In this document: piece by piece, positions 25,200-33,901 of the stretch
Layout of the letters: every line of letters starts with the position of its first letter
Numbering within the stretch: the stretch's first letter is position 1
DNA from: Colwellia psychrerythraea 34H
GTDB taxonomy: Bacteria > Pseudomonadota > Gammaproteobacteria > Enterobacterales > Alteromonadaceae
DNA: 64,000 nucleotides
Direction of reading: 5' to 3'
Assembly: GCF_000012325.1 (NCBI RefSeq)
Contig: NC_003910.7
Span: 1,488,001 to 1,552,000, forward strand
Program-made: the position numbers and the translations under genes
The notes under the pieces: model-generated
Told to the model about the DNA's origin: nothing
Databases searched by the model: none
What the model saw: the letters and a program-made list of their open reading frames with translations, nothing else

Positions 25200-25646
25200 C
25201 TAAGCTTTTAGTCCTAGGCTAGAGAGTCCAGCGCTCTTTTTACCTTTCTTGTCATAGGTAATTGCACTCTTATTATGGTTTTCTAATAAGCTGGTTTTCA
25301 TGCGTTCTACCGCAAGTTGAGACTGTTGAATGATTTGTCCGTTGATTAAGTTTTGCTGTTGGCAATGAGTTAATAAATCGGTTATTTCAGCAAGTTCTTG
25401 AGTCAATTTTCCTGCGGCTTTATCTTGAGCAAAACGCTGATTTTGACCTATTGTTTGGTCAAGCTGTTGAATTGCAATTAGCAGCGTATTTTTTTCTTGG
25501 CTGATGGCTAGCAAGGCTTGTGGATCATGCTGCTGTAAAATATGCTTTTCGTTAGCAATGATCTGGGCAAGTGTAGTTAACTGCTGATGTTGTTGTACAA
25601 GCAGTTCATTGGAGGTTAATCCTTGAGAATCTGGCCCTAGGGACAT
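25200..25646 (-). CDS. flgN: Flagellar chaperone FlgN
   Basis: A 148-residue mostly helical protein with a long glutamine-rich coiled coil (LVQQHQQLTTLAQIIANEK, ALLAISQEKNTLLIAIQQLD). This matches FlgN/FlgK-FlgL export chaperones, and the gene lies directly downstream of flgM, the standard pairing. It acts in the cytoplasm by holding hook-filament junction proteins for export. AAGG sits eight bases before the ATG. Confidence 0.82.
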   Translation of the reverse strand: MSLGPDSQGLTSNELLVQQHQQLTTLAQIIANEKHILQQHDPQALLAISQEKNTLLIAIQQLDQTIGQNQRFAQDKAAGKLTQELAEITDLLTHCQQQNLINGQIIQQSQLAVERMKTSLLENHNKSAITYDKKGKKSAGLSSLGLKA

Positions 25647-25694
25647 AAAGTTTGCCTTTGATTTTACTATAAATGATGTATTTACAGTCTATCG

Positions 25695-26003
25695 TTAAAC
25701 AAGCTTAAATTCAAAGTTAGCAATACTCGCTGCTAATTTTTCTGGATTAATTTTATAGTCACCAGAGCTAATTGCTTTTTTCAGCTCATCAATCTTCTTT
25801 TGATTAATCACGGGCGCATCCACCGCTTTTTTTTGTAATTCATTAAGTTGCTTTGCTTGCGGAGTAATCGACACAGAATCTTGTCCTGAGCTTTTTACTT
25901 GGGCATTGTTCGATGCCGTTTGCGCAGAGTGCTGCTTTACTTTATTTTGTTGGGCTTGCTGAACTTGATTGCTAGCATTCAAGTTATTGATATTTATAGC
26001 CAT
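25695..26003 (-). CDS. flgM: Anti-sigma-28 factor FlgM
   Basis: A 102-residue protein. The N-terminal half is polar and probably disordered (NLNASNQVQQAQQNKVKQHS); the C-terminal half has the sigma-28-binding pattern DSVSITPQAKQLNELQKK and a final helix region ending IANFEFKLV. FlgM holds FliA inactive until it is exported through the finished hook. The ATG at 26003 has AAGGAT in front and begins the usual MAININ; the frame extends six codons further but without a ribosome site. The promoter is a near-perfect sigma-28 site. Confidence 0.87.
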   Translation of the reverse strand: MAININNLNASNQVQQAQQNKVKQHSAQTASNNAQVKSSGQDSVSITPQAKQLNELQKKAVDAPVINQKKIDELKKAISSGDYKINPEKLAASIANFEFKLV

Positions 26004-26055
26004 AATTTCATCCTTTAACAATGAAATGATATTTCAAAAGAGTTCTATTGTCTTG

Positions 26056-26082
26056 TTATCGGCCATAGGCGTAATAACTTTA
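26056..26082 (-). promoter_or_regulatory. Sigma-28 promoter of flgMN
   Basis: Read on the minus strand: TAAAGTTA, 11 bases, GCCGATAA. This differs from the FliA consensus (TAAAGTTT-N11-GCCGATAA) at one base and lies about 50 bp upstream of flgM. Confidence 0.85.
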
Positions 26083-26170
26083 GTTAAAAATAGATTAAAT
26101 TATAAATAACATTTTGAGTCGGTTAACAACGATATTATTTATTAACCCTACCTATGTGTATATTTCTTGA

Positions 26171-26863
26171 TTATAGATGAATTATGACTTGGTTAATACC
26201 TTTGACACGAGGGGTGATCACTTTCTTTGAGCGAGTATTTTTGACTCTTATTTGTTCATTAATATTTCCAGAACTCAACGCGACTCCCTGGGTTTTGATA
26301 CTAAAGTTGTCGGATGAAACAATAATAGTTACGACATCACCTTTACAGATTAAACAAATACTTCTTTTACTGATGGCTCTACCTTTGGCAATTCGCTTTT
26401 TCGCTTTAGCACCAAAAACAATATTTGTATCAGTTAGTTTGTTGCCGCGAATCTTATTAATGGCTATAAAAGCAAGCTCGACATTACTTTCGTCAAGTTT
26501 ATCTCCTTTACTAATTGTATTTTTTGCAATTAAAACTGCTTTAGTTATTTCAACTTTTGCCGATAAATATATTTTCCACTTTATTGATTCATCACAGCTA
26601 ATTTTAACATTTACATTTATAGCGCCATTCTTTTCAGGTATATTTGCAGTTAAGGGAATTTTACAGGGTTTAATCGTAATTCTAGGGTCTAAATGAGCGA
26701 CTGAAATACGCACCTTTTCTTCTTCAGTTGAAGGAAACTGCTCTGTTAAATAATTTTTTGCAAAACGCTCAATAAAAGCACTGTCTAGCTCAGTTGCAAC
26801 CGTAGTTGTTTGCTTAATGAGCATTAGGAATATAAAAGTTAAAAAAAGTTTGGTAAAGCGCAT
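26171..26863 (-). CDS. flgA: Flagellar P-ring assembly chaperone FlgA
   Basis: A 230-residue periplasmic protein with a signal peptide (LFLTFIFLMLI). It has an N-terminal domain with LDPRITIKPC and a C-terminal SAF domain (ISKGDKLDESNVELAFI, AISKRSICLICKGDVVTIIV, KNTRSKKVITPRVKGINQV). FlgA helps FlgI polymerise into the P-ring. It is unusually rich in Lys and Ile, in line with local AT bias. The gene lies upstream of flgM on the same strand and is divergent from cheV, the arrangement usual in Vibrio and Shewanella. Confidence 0.87.
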   Translation of the reverse strand: MRFTKLFLTFIFLMLIKQTTTVATELDSAFIERFAKNYLTEQFPSTEEEKVRISVAHLDPRITIKPCKIPLTANIPEKNGAINVNVKISCDESIKWKIYLSAKVEITKAVLIAKNTISKGDKLDESNVELAFIAINKIRGNKLTDTNIVFGAKAKKRIAKGRAISKRSICLICKGDVVTIIVSSDNFSIKTQGVALSSGNINEQIRVKNTRSKKVITPRVKGINQVIIHL

Positions 26864-27070
26864 ATATTTTGTTATCTATCGTTAAGTAAATGCAAATAGT
26901 CGTCTATGCTAAACTTGGGTCAGCAGTGTGAAATAAAGTTCTATCATACGTCAAGTTTCAGACGCTTAGTGTGATTATCAACTCTATATATTAAATACAA
27001 TTCAAGAACTGTGCCTTATATGTTTATTAGGTTAAACATAATAATTACTACAGTCTTACATGAGGTTCAT

Positions 27071-28000
27071 ATGGCAGGCATACTCGATTCAGTAAACCAG
27101 CGTACACAACTTGTTGGCGAAAACAGGTTAGAATTGTTACTTTTTAAACTTAATGGCAGACAACGATTTGGTATTAATGTTTTTAAAGTGCGTGAAGTTA
27201 TGCCATGTCCGCGGTTAACTCTGTTACCTAAGCAAGATAGCTTTATAAAGGGTGTTGCACATATCCGAGGACAAACCATTTCAGTGATTGATTTAAGTTT
27301 GTCAACGGGCGGGCGGGCAATTGAGCAAACCGCAGAAAGCTATATTATTATTGCCGAATATAATCGCAGTGTGCAGGGGTTTCTTGTTGCAGGTGTTGAA
27401 CGAATCGTAACACTAAGTTGGGCAGACGTGATGCCACCACCAGAAGGTGCAGGTAAATCTAGCTACTTAACTGCGGTGACTGAAATAGACGGTCAGATGG
27501 TATCAATATTAGATGTTGAGAAAATTTTAAATGAAATTAGTCCTGTTTCTACTGAAGTGAGTGAAGACATCATCGATGTCTCTATCGGTGAAAACTTAGG
27601 CGATAAGCTGGTGATGATTGCAGATGATTCAACCGTTGCAAGAAATCAGGTAAGAAGAGCATTAGAGCCGTTAGGTATTAATATGGTTTTAGCTAAAAAT
27701 GGTCGTGATGCTTTAGAGCAATTACTGGCCATTGAAGCGACTTGTGAAAATTGCATCACCGAAAAAGTGGCGTTGATGATCTCTGATATCGAAATGCCTG
27801 AAATGGATGGTTATACTTTAACCGCAGAGGTAAAAGGTAATGATCGCATGTCAAAAATGCCAATTATTTTGCACACGTCGTTAAGTGGTGTATTTAATAA
27901 TGCGATGGTGGAAAAAGTTGGTGCAGAAGATTTTATTCCAAAATTTCATCCAGATGAGCTAGCAACTGCTGTGAAGAAATGGTTAAAAATAGAAGATTAA
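27071..28000 (+). CDS. cheV: Chemotaxis coupling protein CheV
   Basis: A 309-residue protein with a CheW-like domain (about residues 15-165, with FGINVFKVREVMPCP and GVAHIRGQTISVIDLS) and a C-terminal receiver domain (about 180-305) with DDSTVARNQV, the phospho-acceptor aspartate in MISDIEMPEMDG, and the conserved threonine/lysine positions (LHTSLSG, FIPKFHPD). It links receptors to CheA and adapts through phosphorylation. The ATG at 27071 (MAGILDSVNQRTQLVG) is the conserved start. It stands before cheR and flgB, as in other polar flagellar clusters. Confidence 0.92.
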   Translation: MAGILDSVNQRTQLVGENRLELLLFKLNGRQRFGINVFKVREVMPCPRLTLLPKQDSFIKGVAHIRGQTISVIDLSLSTGGRAIEQTAESYIIIAEYNRSVQGFLVAGVERIVTLSWADVMPPPEGAGKSSYLTAVTEIDGQMVSILDVEKILNEISPVSTEVSEDIIDVSIGENLGDKLVMIADDSTVARNQVRRALEPLGINMVLAKNGRDALEQLLAIEATCENCITEKVALMISDIEMPEMDGYTLTAEVKGNDRMSKMPIILHTSLSGVFNNAMVEKVGAEDFIPKFHPDELATAVKKWLKIED

Positions 28001-28007
28001 CTCTGAG

Positions 28008-28273
28008 TATACCCGCTCAACTTGAAGATGCTCGTTTCAGGAAGTCTGAGCGATTCATCATTAAGGCACATGTTTTATTAAGGGTTATTCCCTTAAAAAG
28101 AAATGTAACGCAGAGCATGATTTGCCCAGCCTTCCCCAAGGGGATGGTTTAGAAACGCTTTATGCTGCGTTATTGATTTCGACAAGGGAGCAACCATTCT
28201 CTTCAATCAATGCCTTGCCTAAAGGCGTTTCTAATTCCAGCTGAATCATGCATATTCAAGTGGAACAGGTATA
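28008..28273. repeat. TIR-bounded dispersed element, class A copy 4
   Basis: Ends read TATACCCGCTCAACTTGAAG and ...ATTCAAGTGGAACAGGTATA. The inner pair TTAGAAACGC / GCGTTTCTAA encloses GTTATTGATTTCGAC and CAATCAATGCCTTGCC. It is inserted between cheV and cheR, in the flagellar cluster. Confidence 0.8.
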
Positions 28274-28359
28274 TAGCTGAATAGTTGTTATCGAAAGTTA
28301 ACGACGACTCTCCAATTGATGGAGGGTTTAGGAAAATACGAAATAAGTAGGAAGCAATA

Positions 28360-29190
28360 GTGTCAGCAAGAGAACTCGATGAAAAAAGTTACAACCAATT
28401 TAGAACCTTCTTAGAGCAGCAATGTGGCATAGTACTCGGCGAAAATAAGCAATATTTAGTTAAAAGCCGATTAGCGCCATTAATGGCTAAATTTGAGCTT
28501 AGTTCATTGACAGAGTTAGTCAATCGTACGTTAACTCCTGTTGAGCGGCAAATGCGTGCCGCGGTTATAGATGCTATGACCACTAATGAAACCTTATGGT
28601 TTCGTGATGACTACCCTTTTAAGTTACTTCAAAGCAAGTTGCTTCCTGATTTTGCCAATCGTAAAACACCGGTTAAAATTTGGTCTGCGGCAAGTTCTTC
28701 TGGTCAAGAACCATATTCCATTGCGATGGCCGTGTTGGAATATCAACAAAAAAATCCTGGTGCATTCCCACGTGGAGTACAAGTTATTGGTACTGACATA
28801 TCAACGACTATGTTGGAGCATTGCAAATACGGTCACTATGATAGCCTAGCGCTTGCTCGAGGGTTATCTGCTGAGCGAAAGAAACGCTTCTTTGAGCCGG
28901 GTGATAACGGTATGTTGAAAATAAAAGACGAAGTAAAGAAAATGGTAAGCTTTAGACCACTTAATTTACTCAATAGTTATAGCCTAATGGGCCGTTTCGA
29001 TATCGTATTTTGTCGTAATGTATTAATTTATTTTTCCCCAAAGATAAAAACACAAATAATTAGTCAAATTCATGGCGTGTTGAATAACGATGGCTATTTA
29101 TTTTTAGGCGCTTCTGAGTCTTTATCTGGAATAAATCAAGATTTTACTATGCTACGCTGTAATCCTGGTATTGTTTACCAGAAAAAATAA
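28360..29190 (+). CDS. cheR: Chemotaxis methyltransferase CheR
   Basis: A 276-residue S-adenosylmethionine-dependent protein-glutamate methyltransferase. The N-terminal helical CheR domain (about 8-75) precedes the catalytic domain with the SAM motif IWSAASSSGQEPYSIAM, GTDIS and the FDIVFCRNVLIYF strand. It methylates receptors for adaptation. The start is GTG with AGGAAG seven bases upstream. A repeat element separates it from cheV, so the pair may not share one message. Confidence 0.92.
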   Translation: MSARELDEKSYNQFRTFLEQQCGIVLGENKQYLVKSRLAPLMAKFELSSLTELVNRTLTPVERQMRAAVIDAMTTNETLWFRDDYPFKLLQSKLLPDFANRKTPVKIWSAASSSGQEPYSIAMAVLEYQQKNPGAFPRGVQVIGTDISTTMLEHCKYGHYDSLALARGLSAERKKRFFEPGDNGMLKIKDEVKKMVSFRPLNLLNSYSLMGRFDIVFCRNVLIYFSPKIKTQIISQIHGVLNNDGYLFLGASESLSGINQDFTMLRCNPGIVYQKK

Positions 29191-29288
29191 CGCAATCTCT
29201 CCACCCCGCTAACAGCCATTATTCCTTGCTGTTAGCCCTCTCATTCTAATCTCATACCTAACGCTGTATCCTCTATTGATTTACTAAC

Positions 29289-29304
29289 TGGCACAAATTT
29301 TGTA
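29289..29304 (+). promoter_or_regulatory. Sigma-54-type promoter of flgB
   Basis: TGGCAC, five bases, TTGTA: a good -24 element with one mismatch in the -12 element (GT instead of GC). It lies 38 bp before flgB. Confidence 0.6.
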
Positions 29305-29341
29305 TTCCTTTTAGCTAATCGTTAATCATTGTGAGGCTAAT

Positions 29342-29740
29342 ATGGCTATAGGTTTTGATAAAGGCTTTCAACTGCATACACAGGGTATGCTTATTCGCTC
29401 TCAACGTGCAGAAGTTATTGCCAGTAATATTGCCAACGCAGATACCCCAGGCTACAAAGCTAAAGGGCTAGACTTTAATCAAGCACTAGCACAAGCGGCA
29501 AATAAGCAGAAAATGGGCATGTCTCGCACCAATGATAAACACTTTGATATACGAACAGAGTTAAATAATTCCGTCGATTATCGTGTGCCTAATAACCCTG
29601 ACACAGGTGACGGTAATACGGTTGACGTACAAGTGGAACGAAACTTGTATTTAAAAAACTCAATGGAATATCAAGCAAGCATTCAGTTTCTTAATGGAAA
29701 AATTAAAGCCATGAAGAAAGTTATCAGTGGAGGTCAATAA
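29342..29740 (+). CDS. flgB: Flagellar proximal rod protein FlgB
   Basis: A 132-residue rod protein. The conserved N-terminal rod motif VIASNIANADTPGYKAKGLDF and the C-terminal YQASIQFLNGKIKAMKKVI helix are present. It forms the proximal rod above the MS-ring and is exported without a cleaved signal. It begins a flgBCDE unit; flgC starts two bases after its stop. Confidence 0.95.
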   Translation: MAIGFDKGFQLHTQGMLIRSQRAEVIASNIANADTPGYKAKGLDFNQALAQAANKQKMGMSRTNDKHFDIRTELNNSVDYRVPNNPDTGDGNTVDVQVERNLYLKNSMEYQASIQFLNGKIKAMKKVISGGQ

Positions 29741-29742
29741 TT

Positions 29743-30174
29743 ATGAGTCTTTTTAACGTATTTGATATTACCGGTAGTGGTATGAGCGCACAATCAGTCC
29801 GCCTAAATACTACCGCGAGTAATATTGCCAACGCTGATAGTGTTAGTAGCAGTGCCGATAAAACTTACCGTGCGAGACACCCTGTTTTTGCCGCTGCCAT
29901 GCAAGAAGCTGCCGCAGGGCAGGGGAAAAGTGATGGTAGTGGGGTTGGTGTAAACGTTTTGGGTATTGTTGAAAGTGATAAACCATTGAATGTGGAATAT
30001 GCACCGAGTCATCCTATGGCTGATAAAGATGGTTATATCTACAAACCGAATGTTAATGTCATCGAAGAAATGACTAACATGATTTCAGCATCTCGGTCGT
30101 ATCAAACGAATGTCCAGTTAGCAGAGTCTGCCAAGAATATGTTGAATAAAACATTACAGTTAGGGCAGAGATAG
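29743..30174 (+). CDS. flgC: Flagellar proximal rod protein FlgC
   Basis: A 143-residue rod protein with N-terminal LNTTASNIANADSVSSSADKTYR and C-terminal VIEEMTNMISASRSYQTNVQLAESAKNMLNK. Both D0 helices needed for rod packing are intact and the length is normal. It is tightly spaced after flgB. The two codons' worth of bases after its stop lead straight into the small FlgC-like frame at 30177. Confidence 0.95.
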   Translation: MSLFNVFDITGSGMSAQSVRLNTTASNIANADSVSSSADKTYRARHPVFAAAMQEAAAGQGKSDGSGVGVNVLGIVESDKPLNVEYAPSHPMADKDGYIYKPNVNVIEEMTNMISASRSYQTNVQLAESAKNMLNKTLQLGQR

Positions 30175-30176
30175 TC

Positions 30177-30311
30177 GTGGCCTTGACTGAGAAACGTAAA
30201 AGTATGGAAAACATGATGATTTTAGCTTCACGTTCATATCAAAACAACGTGCAACTGGCTAACTCAGTAACAAATATACTTAATGAAGCCTTAATTTTAG
30301 GTCAAAGGTAA
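30177..30311 (+). CDS. Mini-FlgC: 44-residue paralogue of the FlgC C-terminal helix
   Basis: A GTG (30177) three bases after the flgC stop opens a 44-codon frame ending five bases before flgD. Its last 35 residues align without gaps to the FlgC C-terminus: ASRSYQ, NVQLA, LN and LGQR are shared. The DNA differs at many synonymous positions, so it is an old copy whose protein pattern has been kept. It lacks all of the FlgC N-terminal helix and middle. It could be a leftover of a replaced flgC or a small functional rod-related peptide. An internal ATG at 30204 is an alternative start. Confidence 0.6.
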   Translation: MALTEKRKSMENMMILASRSYQNNVQLANSVTNILNEALILGQR

Positions 30312-30316
30312 ACGCA

Positions 30317-31087
30317 ATGATTACTACTAAAACTGCCTCTGCAGAGGCTCAGGCAGCAGCTACTGCAGCTGCTGAAGCTGCTAGACAACGACTAACTCTT
30401 ACTACTCCTGAGATGAGAGCTGCTGCTCAAGAACGTGTAGAACGATCAAACATTAAAATTAGTGATGGCAGTGAGGGGATGCTAACGCAGTCTGACTTTT
30501 TTGCCCTACTCACTAAAGAGCTTGCGAATCAAGACCCAACAAAACCAGTTGATAATAATCAGATGATCTCGCAAATGACAGCCTTCTCTACGACTGATGG
30601 CGTAAGGACACTTAATGATTCTTTTGGTTCATTTGCTGGTTCAATGACCTCTAGTCAAGCATTACAAGCTTCATCATTAGTTGGACGCAGTGTTTTAGTG
30701 GAAGATAATGTATTTGGTATGGCAGAAGGTGAAGCGGTTAAAGGGAAGTTGGTATCAGATAAACCTGCCAGTAATGTGAAGATTTATGTTGAGAATGTTG
30801 CCGGTGAAGTCATTCAAACCGTGCCTGTTGGTGATGTTAAAGCAGGCGGATTTACTTTTACTTGGGATGGGCAAACGGCTAAAGGTGAACCAGCAGAAGC
30901 AGGCGCTTATCGTTTTCGTATCGTAGGTTTGGTCGAAGGTGAAGCAGCTGAATTAGAAGCCCAAACCTACCGTAAAGTTGATAGTGTTACGTTAGCAGGT
31001 AGCGGTGGGAAAATAGTGCTTAACCTTAATGGTGGCAGTGCGATGGCACTAGAAGATGTGGTTGAAGTATCTGAAGGCGACATTTAA
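30317..31087 (+). CDS. flgD: Flagellar hook capping protein FlgD
   Basis: A 256-residue hook cap protein. The N-terminus is Ala-rich and helical, then SDFFALLTKELANQDPTKPVDNNQMISQMTAFSTTDG is the conserved FlgD signature (about residues 60-97). The C-terminal half has the FlgD Ig-like/Tudor fold (GGFTFTWDGQTAKGEPAEAGAYRF). It caps the growing hook and is later replaced by FlgK. It starts five bases after the mini-FlgC stop. Confidence 0.94.
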   Translation: MITTKTASAEAQAAATAAAEAARQRLTLTTPEMRAAAQERVERSNIKISDGSEGMLTQSDFFALLTKELANQDPTKPVDNNQMISQMTAFSTTDGVRTLNDSFGSFAGSMTSSQALQASSLVGRSVLVEDNVFGMAEGEAVKGKLVSDKPASNVKIYVENVAGEVIQTVPVGDVKAGGFTFTWDGQTAKGEPAEAGAYRFRIVGLVEGEAAELEAQTYRKVDSVTLAGSGGKIVLNLNGGSAMALEDVVEVSEGDI

Positions 31088-31192
31088 GTGTTTAATAAAA
31101 AAGTAAGCAGAAATTATAAACTTTACCTGACAGCTTAAGTATCGAGCAGTACAGGTGTTAAGCAAAATATTGAATTTTAAAAGGATTAAATT

Positions 31193-32857
31193 ATGTCATT
31201 TAATATCGCATTAAGCGGGTTAAACGCTGCACAAAAAGACTTAGATGTTTCATCAAATAACATTGCCAATGTAAATACGGTTGGTTTTAAAGAGTCACGC
31301 GCCGAGTTTGTTGATGTATATGCATCATCATTGTTAGCTGCAGGTAAAACGAAAGTAGGTGATGGTGTTTTAACCGCAGATGTTGCACAGCAGTTTTCTC
31401 AAGGTAGTATTCAATTTACCAATAATGCGCTTGATTTAGCTATTACAGGTAATGGATTTTTTGCCACTGTCCCTGAGCTTGGCTCTTTAGAGACGTCTTA
31501 TACACGAGCTGGTCAGTTTAAGTTAAATTCAGATAATTTTGTTGTTAACTCGCAGGGGGGGCATCTTTTAGGCTTTCCTGTTAACCCTGATGGCTCATCA
31601 GCTTCAGTAAGTTTAAGTACTGCAGAGCCGATTCGCATACCTACGGAATCGGGTACACCAACAAAAACTAGTGAAGTTGATGTACGAATGAATTTACCTG
31701 CGGGTGCTGGCTATATTACTAGCGCACCGGCTAATTTTGATCCCGAAGATCCACTCACCTTTAATAGCTCAACTTCAGTCACTATTTTTGATTCATTAGG
31801 TAAGAGTCACATTATGACCTACTTTTTTGTTAAAGATGACCCAGCAGTAGCACCGAACCAATGGATGATGTTTGCGTCTGTTGATGGAAAACCTATCGAC
31901 TTAGCGGATGACCCCACTGTGCAAGCAACAGCGGAGGCTGCTGTCGTGACTGCACAAGCTAATGTAGCAACGGCTCAAGCTTCAGTAGTAACGTCGCAAA
32001 CAACCTTAAATACAACACAAGCTACGTTAAATACAGAAGAAGCGAACGTCATTACAGCACAGGCAACATATGACGCAATAGTAGGAGTGCCAACAGCTGC
32101 ACAAGATGCAACATTAGCTGCAGTTATTGCAACGAGAGATGCGGCAATCATCACAAGAGATGCTGCTTTAAATGCGCAAACCGTATCAGAAACAAACCTA
32201 ACAAATAGCTTGGCAATTGCAAGCACAGCAATATCGGCTACCACCCCTGAAAGTGGTACAGGAACAAAAGGGGCACGCTTAACGTATAACTCGTCTGGTG
32301 ATTTTATTTCTCAGTCCCCATCGCCAACTAATGGTGGTATTCGAACGGTTGATTTTTCTAGCCATTTACCCAATGGTGCTGATCCAACCCAAACGGTTAA
32401 AGTTGACTTTAATTTAGATACCGCAGGACCGAACCCGAATGAACCTACTCAGTTTGCTTCAAATTTTGAAGTAACCGCTTTAAATCAAGATGGTCTAGCG
32501 GTAGGCCGATTAACCGGTATTGAGATTGGCGTTGATGGCTTAGTTAGAGCGACGTATAGTAATGGTACTTCTCAACCCTTATCTCGCATTGCTATGGTGA
32601 ATTTTGCCAACGAGCAAGGTTTATCACAAACAGGTGGCAGTAACTGGAAAGAAAGTCTTGTTTCAGGGAAAGCCCTTGCGGGTGAAGCGGGCTCAGGTAC
32701 TTTTGGTACCATTAACTCCTCAGCATTAGAGCAATCGAATGTGAACTTAACCACAGAGTTAATTGACTTAATTTCAGCACAACGTAATTTCCAAGCTAAC
32801 TCGAGAGCTTTAGAAGTTGATAACCAGCTGAACCAAACTATTTTACAAATTAGATAA
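31193..32857 (+). CDS. flgE: Flagellar hook protein FlgE with a large Ala/Thr-rich helical insertion
   Basis: A 554-residue hook protein. The N-terminal D0 motif LSGLNAAQKDLDVSSNNIANVNTVGFKESRAEF and C-terminal LTTELIDLISAQRNFQANSRALEVDNQLNQTI are typical. Between PNQWMMFASVDGKPIDL and GARLTYNSSGDF, normally close together, there is an extra block of about 115 residues (241-355), almost entirely Ala, Thr, Val, Gln and Asn with heptad-like repeats (VVTAQANVATAQASVVTSQ). This makes it longer than the usual 400-450 residues. AAGGATT precedes the ATG, and a strong terminator follows. Confidence 0.93.
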   Translation: MSFNIALSGLNAAQKDLDVSSNNIANVNTVGFKESRAEFVDVYASSLLAAGKTKVGDGVLTADVAQQFSQGSIQFTNNALDLAITGNGFFATVPELGSLETSYTRAGQFKLNSDNFVVNSQGGHLLGFPVNPDGSSASVSLSTAEPIRIPTESGTPTKTSEVDVRMNLPAGAGYITSAPANFDPEDPLTFNSSTSVTIFDSLGKSHIMTYFFVKDDPAVAPNQWMMFASVDGKPIDLADDPTVQATAEAAVVTAQANVATAQASVVTSQTTLNTTQATLNTEEANVITAQATYDAIVGVPTAAQDATLAAVIATRDAAIITRDAALNAQTVSETNLTNSLAIASTAISATTPESGTGTKGARLTYNSSGDFISQSPSPTNGGIRTVDFSSHLPNGADPTQTVKVDFNLDTAGPNPNEPTQFASNFEVTALNQDGLAVGRLTGIEIGVDGLVRATYSNGTSQPLSRIAMVNFANEQGLSQTGGSNWKESLVSGKALAGEAGSGTFGTINSSALEQSNVNLTTELIDLISAQRNFQANSRALEVDNQLNQTILQIR

Positions 32858-32908
32858 TTAGCAAGATAACTAATTTGCTAGCAAATTAACGCTAGTCTTC
32901 GCTCTACC

Positions 32909-32955
32909 AAAAAAGCTGCTAATTAAGTACGTAATACTTAATTAGCAGCTTTTTT
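32909..32955 (+). terminator. Strong terminator after flgE
   Basis: AAAAAAGCTGCTAATTAAGT pairs with ACTTAATTAGCAGCTTTTTT over a 7-nt loop (20-bp stem). It splits the flg region into flgBCDE and a separate flgF-onward unit. Confidence 0.92.
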
Positions 32956-33024
32956 ATTGTTATAGACCCAAAACCACTTAAAAATCCATTTACATTTTAT
33001 CACTCGATTAATTTTGACAATAGC

Positions 33025-33040
33025 TGGCACTCTATTTGCA
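33025..33040 (+). promoter_or_regulatory. Sigma-54 promoter of flgF
   Basis: TGGCAC, five bases, TTGCA: a full match to the sigma-54 consensus, 40 bp before the flgF ATG and just after the flgE terminator. Confidence 0.85.
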
Positions 33041-33079
33041 TTTGCTAGGTATAACCTTTTACTTTTTTGGAAATACATT

Positions 33080-33823
33080 ATGGATAAGTTGCTTTATATC
33101 GCCATGAGTGGCGCTAAACAAAATATGCAAGCCTTATCAATCAATGCCAACAACTTGGCGAATGCTAAAACGACAGGCTTTAAAGCTGATTTAGCACAAG
33201 CGCGAAGTATGCAAGCATTTGGCGAAGGATTACCTTCGCGTGTTTTTTCAATGACAGAACGTGCTAGCCAAAATTTTGACTCTGGATCTATTCTCCATAC
33301 TGGTCGCTCTTTAGATATGGCTATTGAAGGCGAAGGTTTTTTTGCCGTACAAGCCGAAGATGGGCAAGAAGCTTATACTCGTGGCGGTCACTTTCGTTTA
33401 ACAGAAACGGGTGCATTAGAAACCAATGATGGCGAATTAGTGATTGGTGAGAATGGACCAATCACCCTGCCGTTACCGATTAACAATATTCAAATCTCTC
33501 GCGATGGCACTATCATGGTTCAGCCAGCAGGTGCACCTAGCAGTGTTCAAGAAGAAGTTGGTCGTATTAAACTGGTTAACCCAGACACTCGACTTGTTGA
33601 TAAAGGTAATGATGGTCTTTTTCGTGCCAAAAATGGTGGCCAATTAATTGCAGATGTTAATGTCAATGTTCTTGGTGGCGCACTCGAGTCGAGTAATGTT
33701 AACCCTATTAATGAAATGACAGACATGATTGCCTTACAGCGTCAGTTTGAAATGCAACTAAAAATGATGAAAACAGCAGAAGAAATTGATTCAAGTGCTT
33801 CTTCATTATTACGTGCTTTCTAA
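33080..33823 (+). CDS. flgF: Flagellar rod protein FlgF
   Basis: A 247-residue distal/proximal rod protein. It starts with MDKLLYIAMSGAKQNMQALSINANNLANAKTTGFKAD and ends with the C-terminal helix IALQRQFEMQLKMMKTAEEIDSSASSLLRAF. Upstream in-frame codons from 33014 overlap the promoter, so the ATG at 33080 is the start. It begins the second flg transcription unit. Confidence 0.94.
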   Translation: MDKLLYIAMSGAKQNMQALSINANNLANAKTTGFKADLAQARSMQAFGEGLPSRVFSMTERASQNFDSGSILHTGRSLDMAIEGEGFFAVQAEDGQEAYTRGGHFRLTETGALETNDGELVIGENGPITLPLPINNIQISRDGTIMVQPAGAPSSVQEEVGRIKLVNPDTRLVDKGNDGLFRAKNGGQLIADVNVNVLGGALESSNVNPINEMTDMIALQRQFEMQLKMMKTAEEIDSSASSLLRAF

Positions 33824-33901
33824 GCATAGCAATCTATCAGTCATGTTTAGCTTAACTAAAATTAACTCAGCTAAACGCTACTACTCAATCAGAGGTGATG
33901 T

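Noticed and set aside
32909..32955. Possible regulatory RNA between flgE and flgF
   Set aside because: The long perfect stem with a T-run is fully explained as a terminator.
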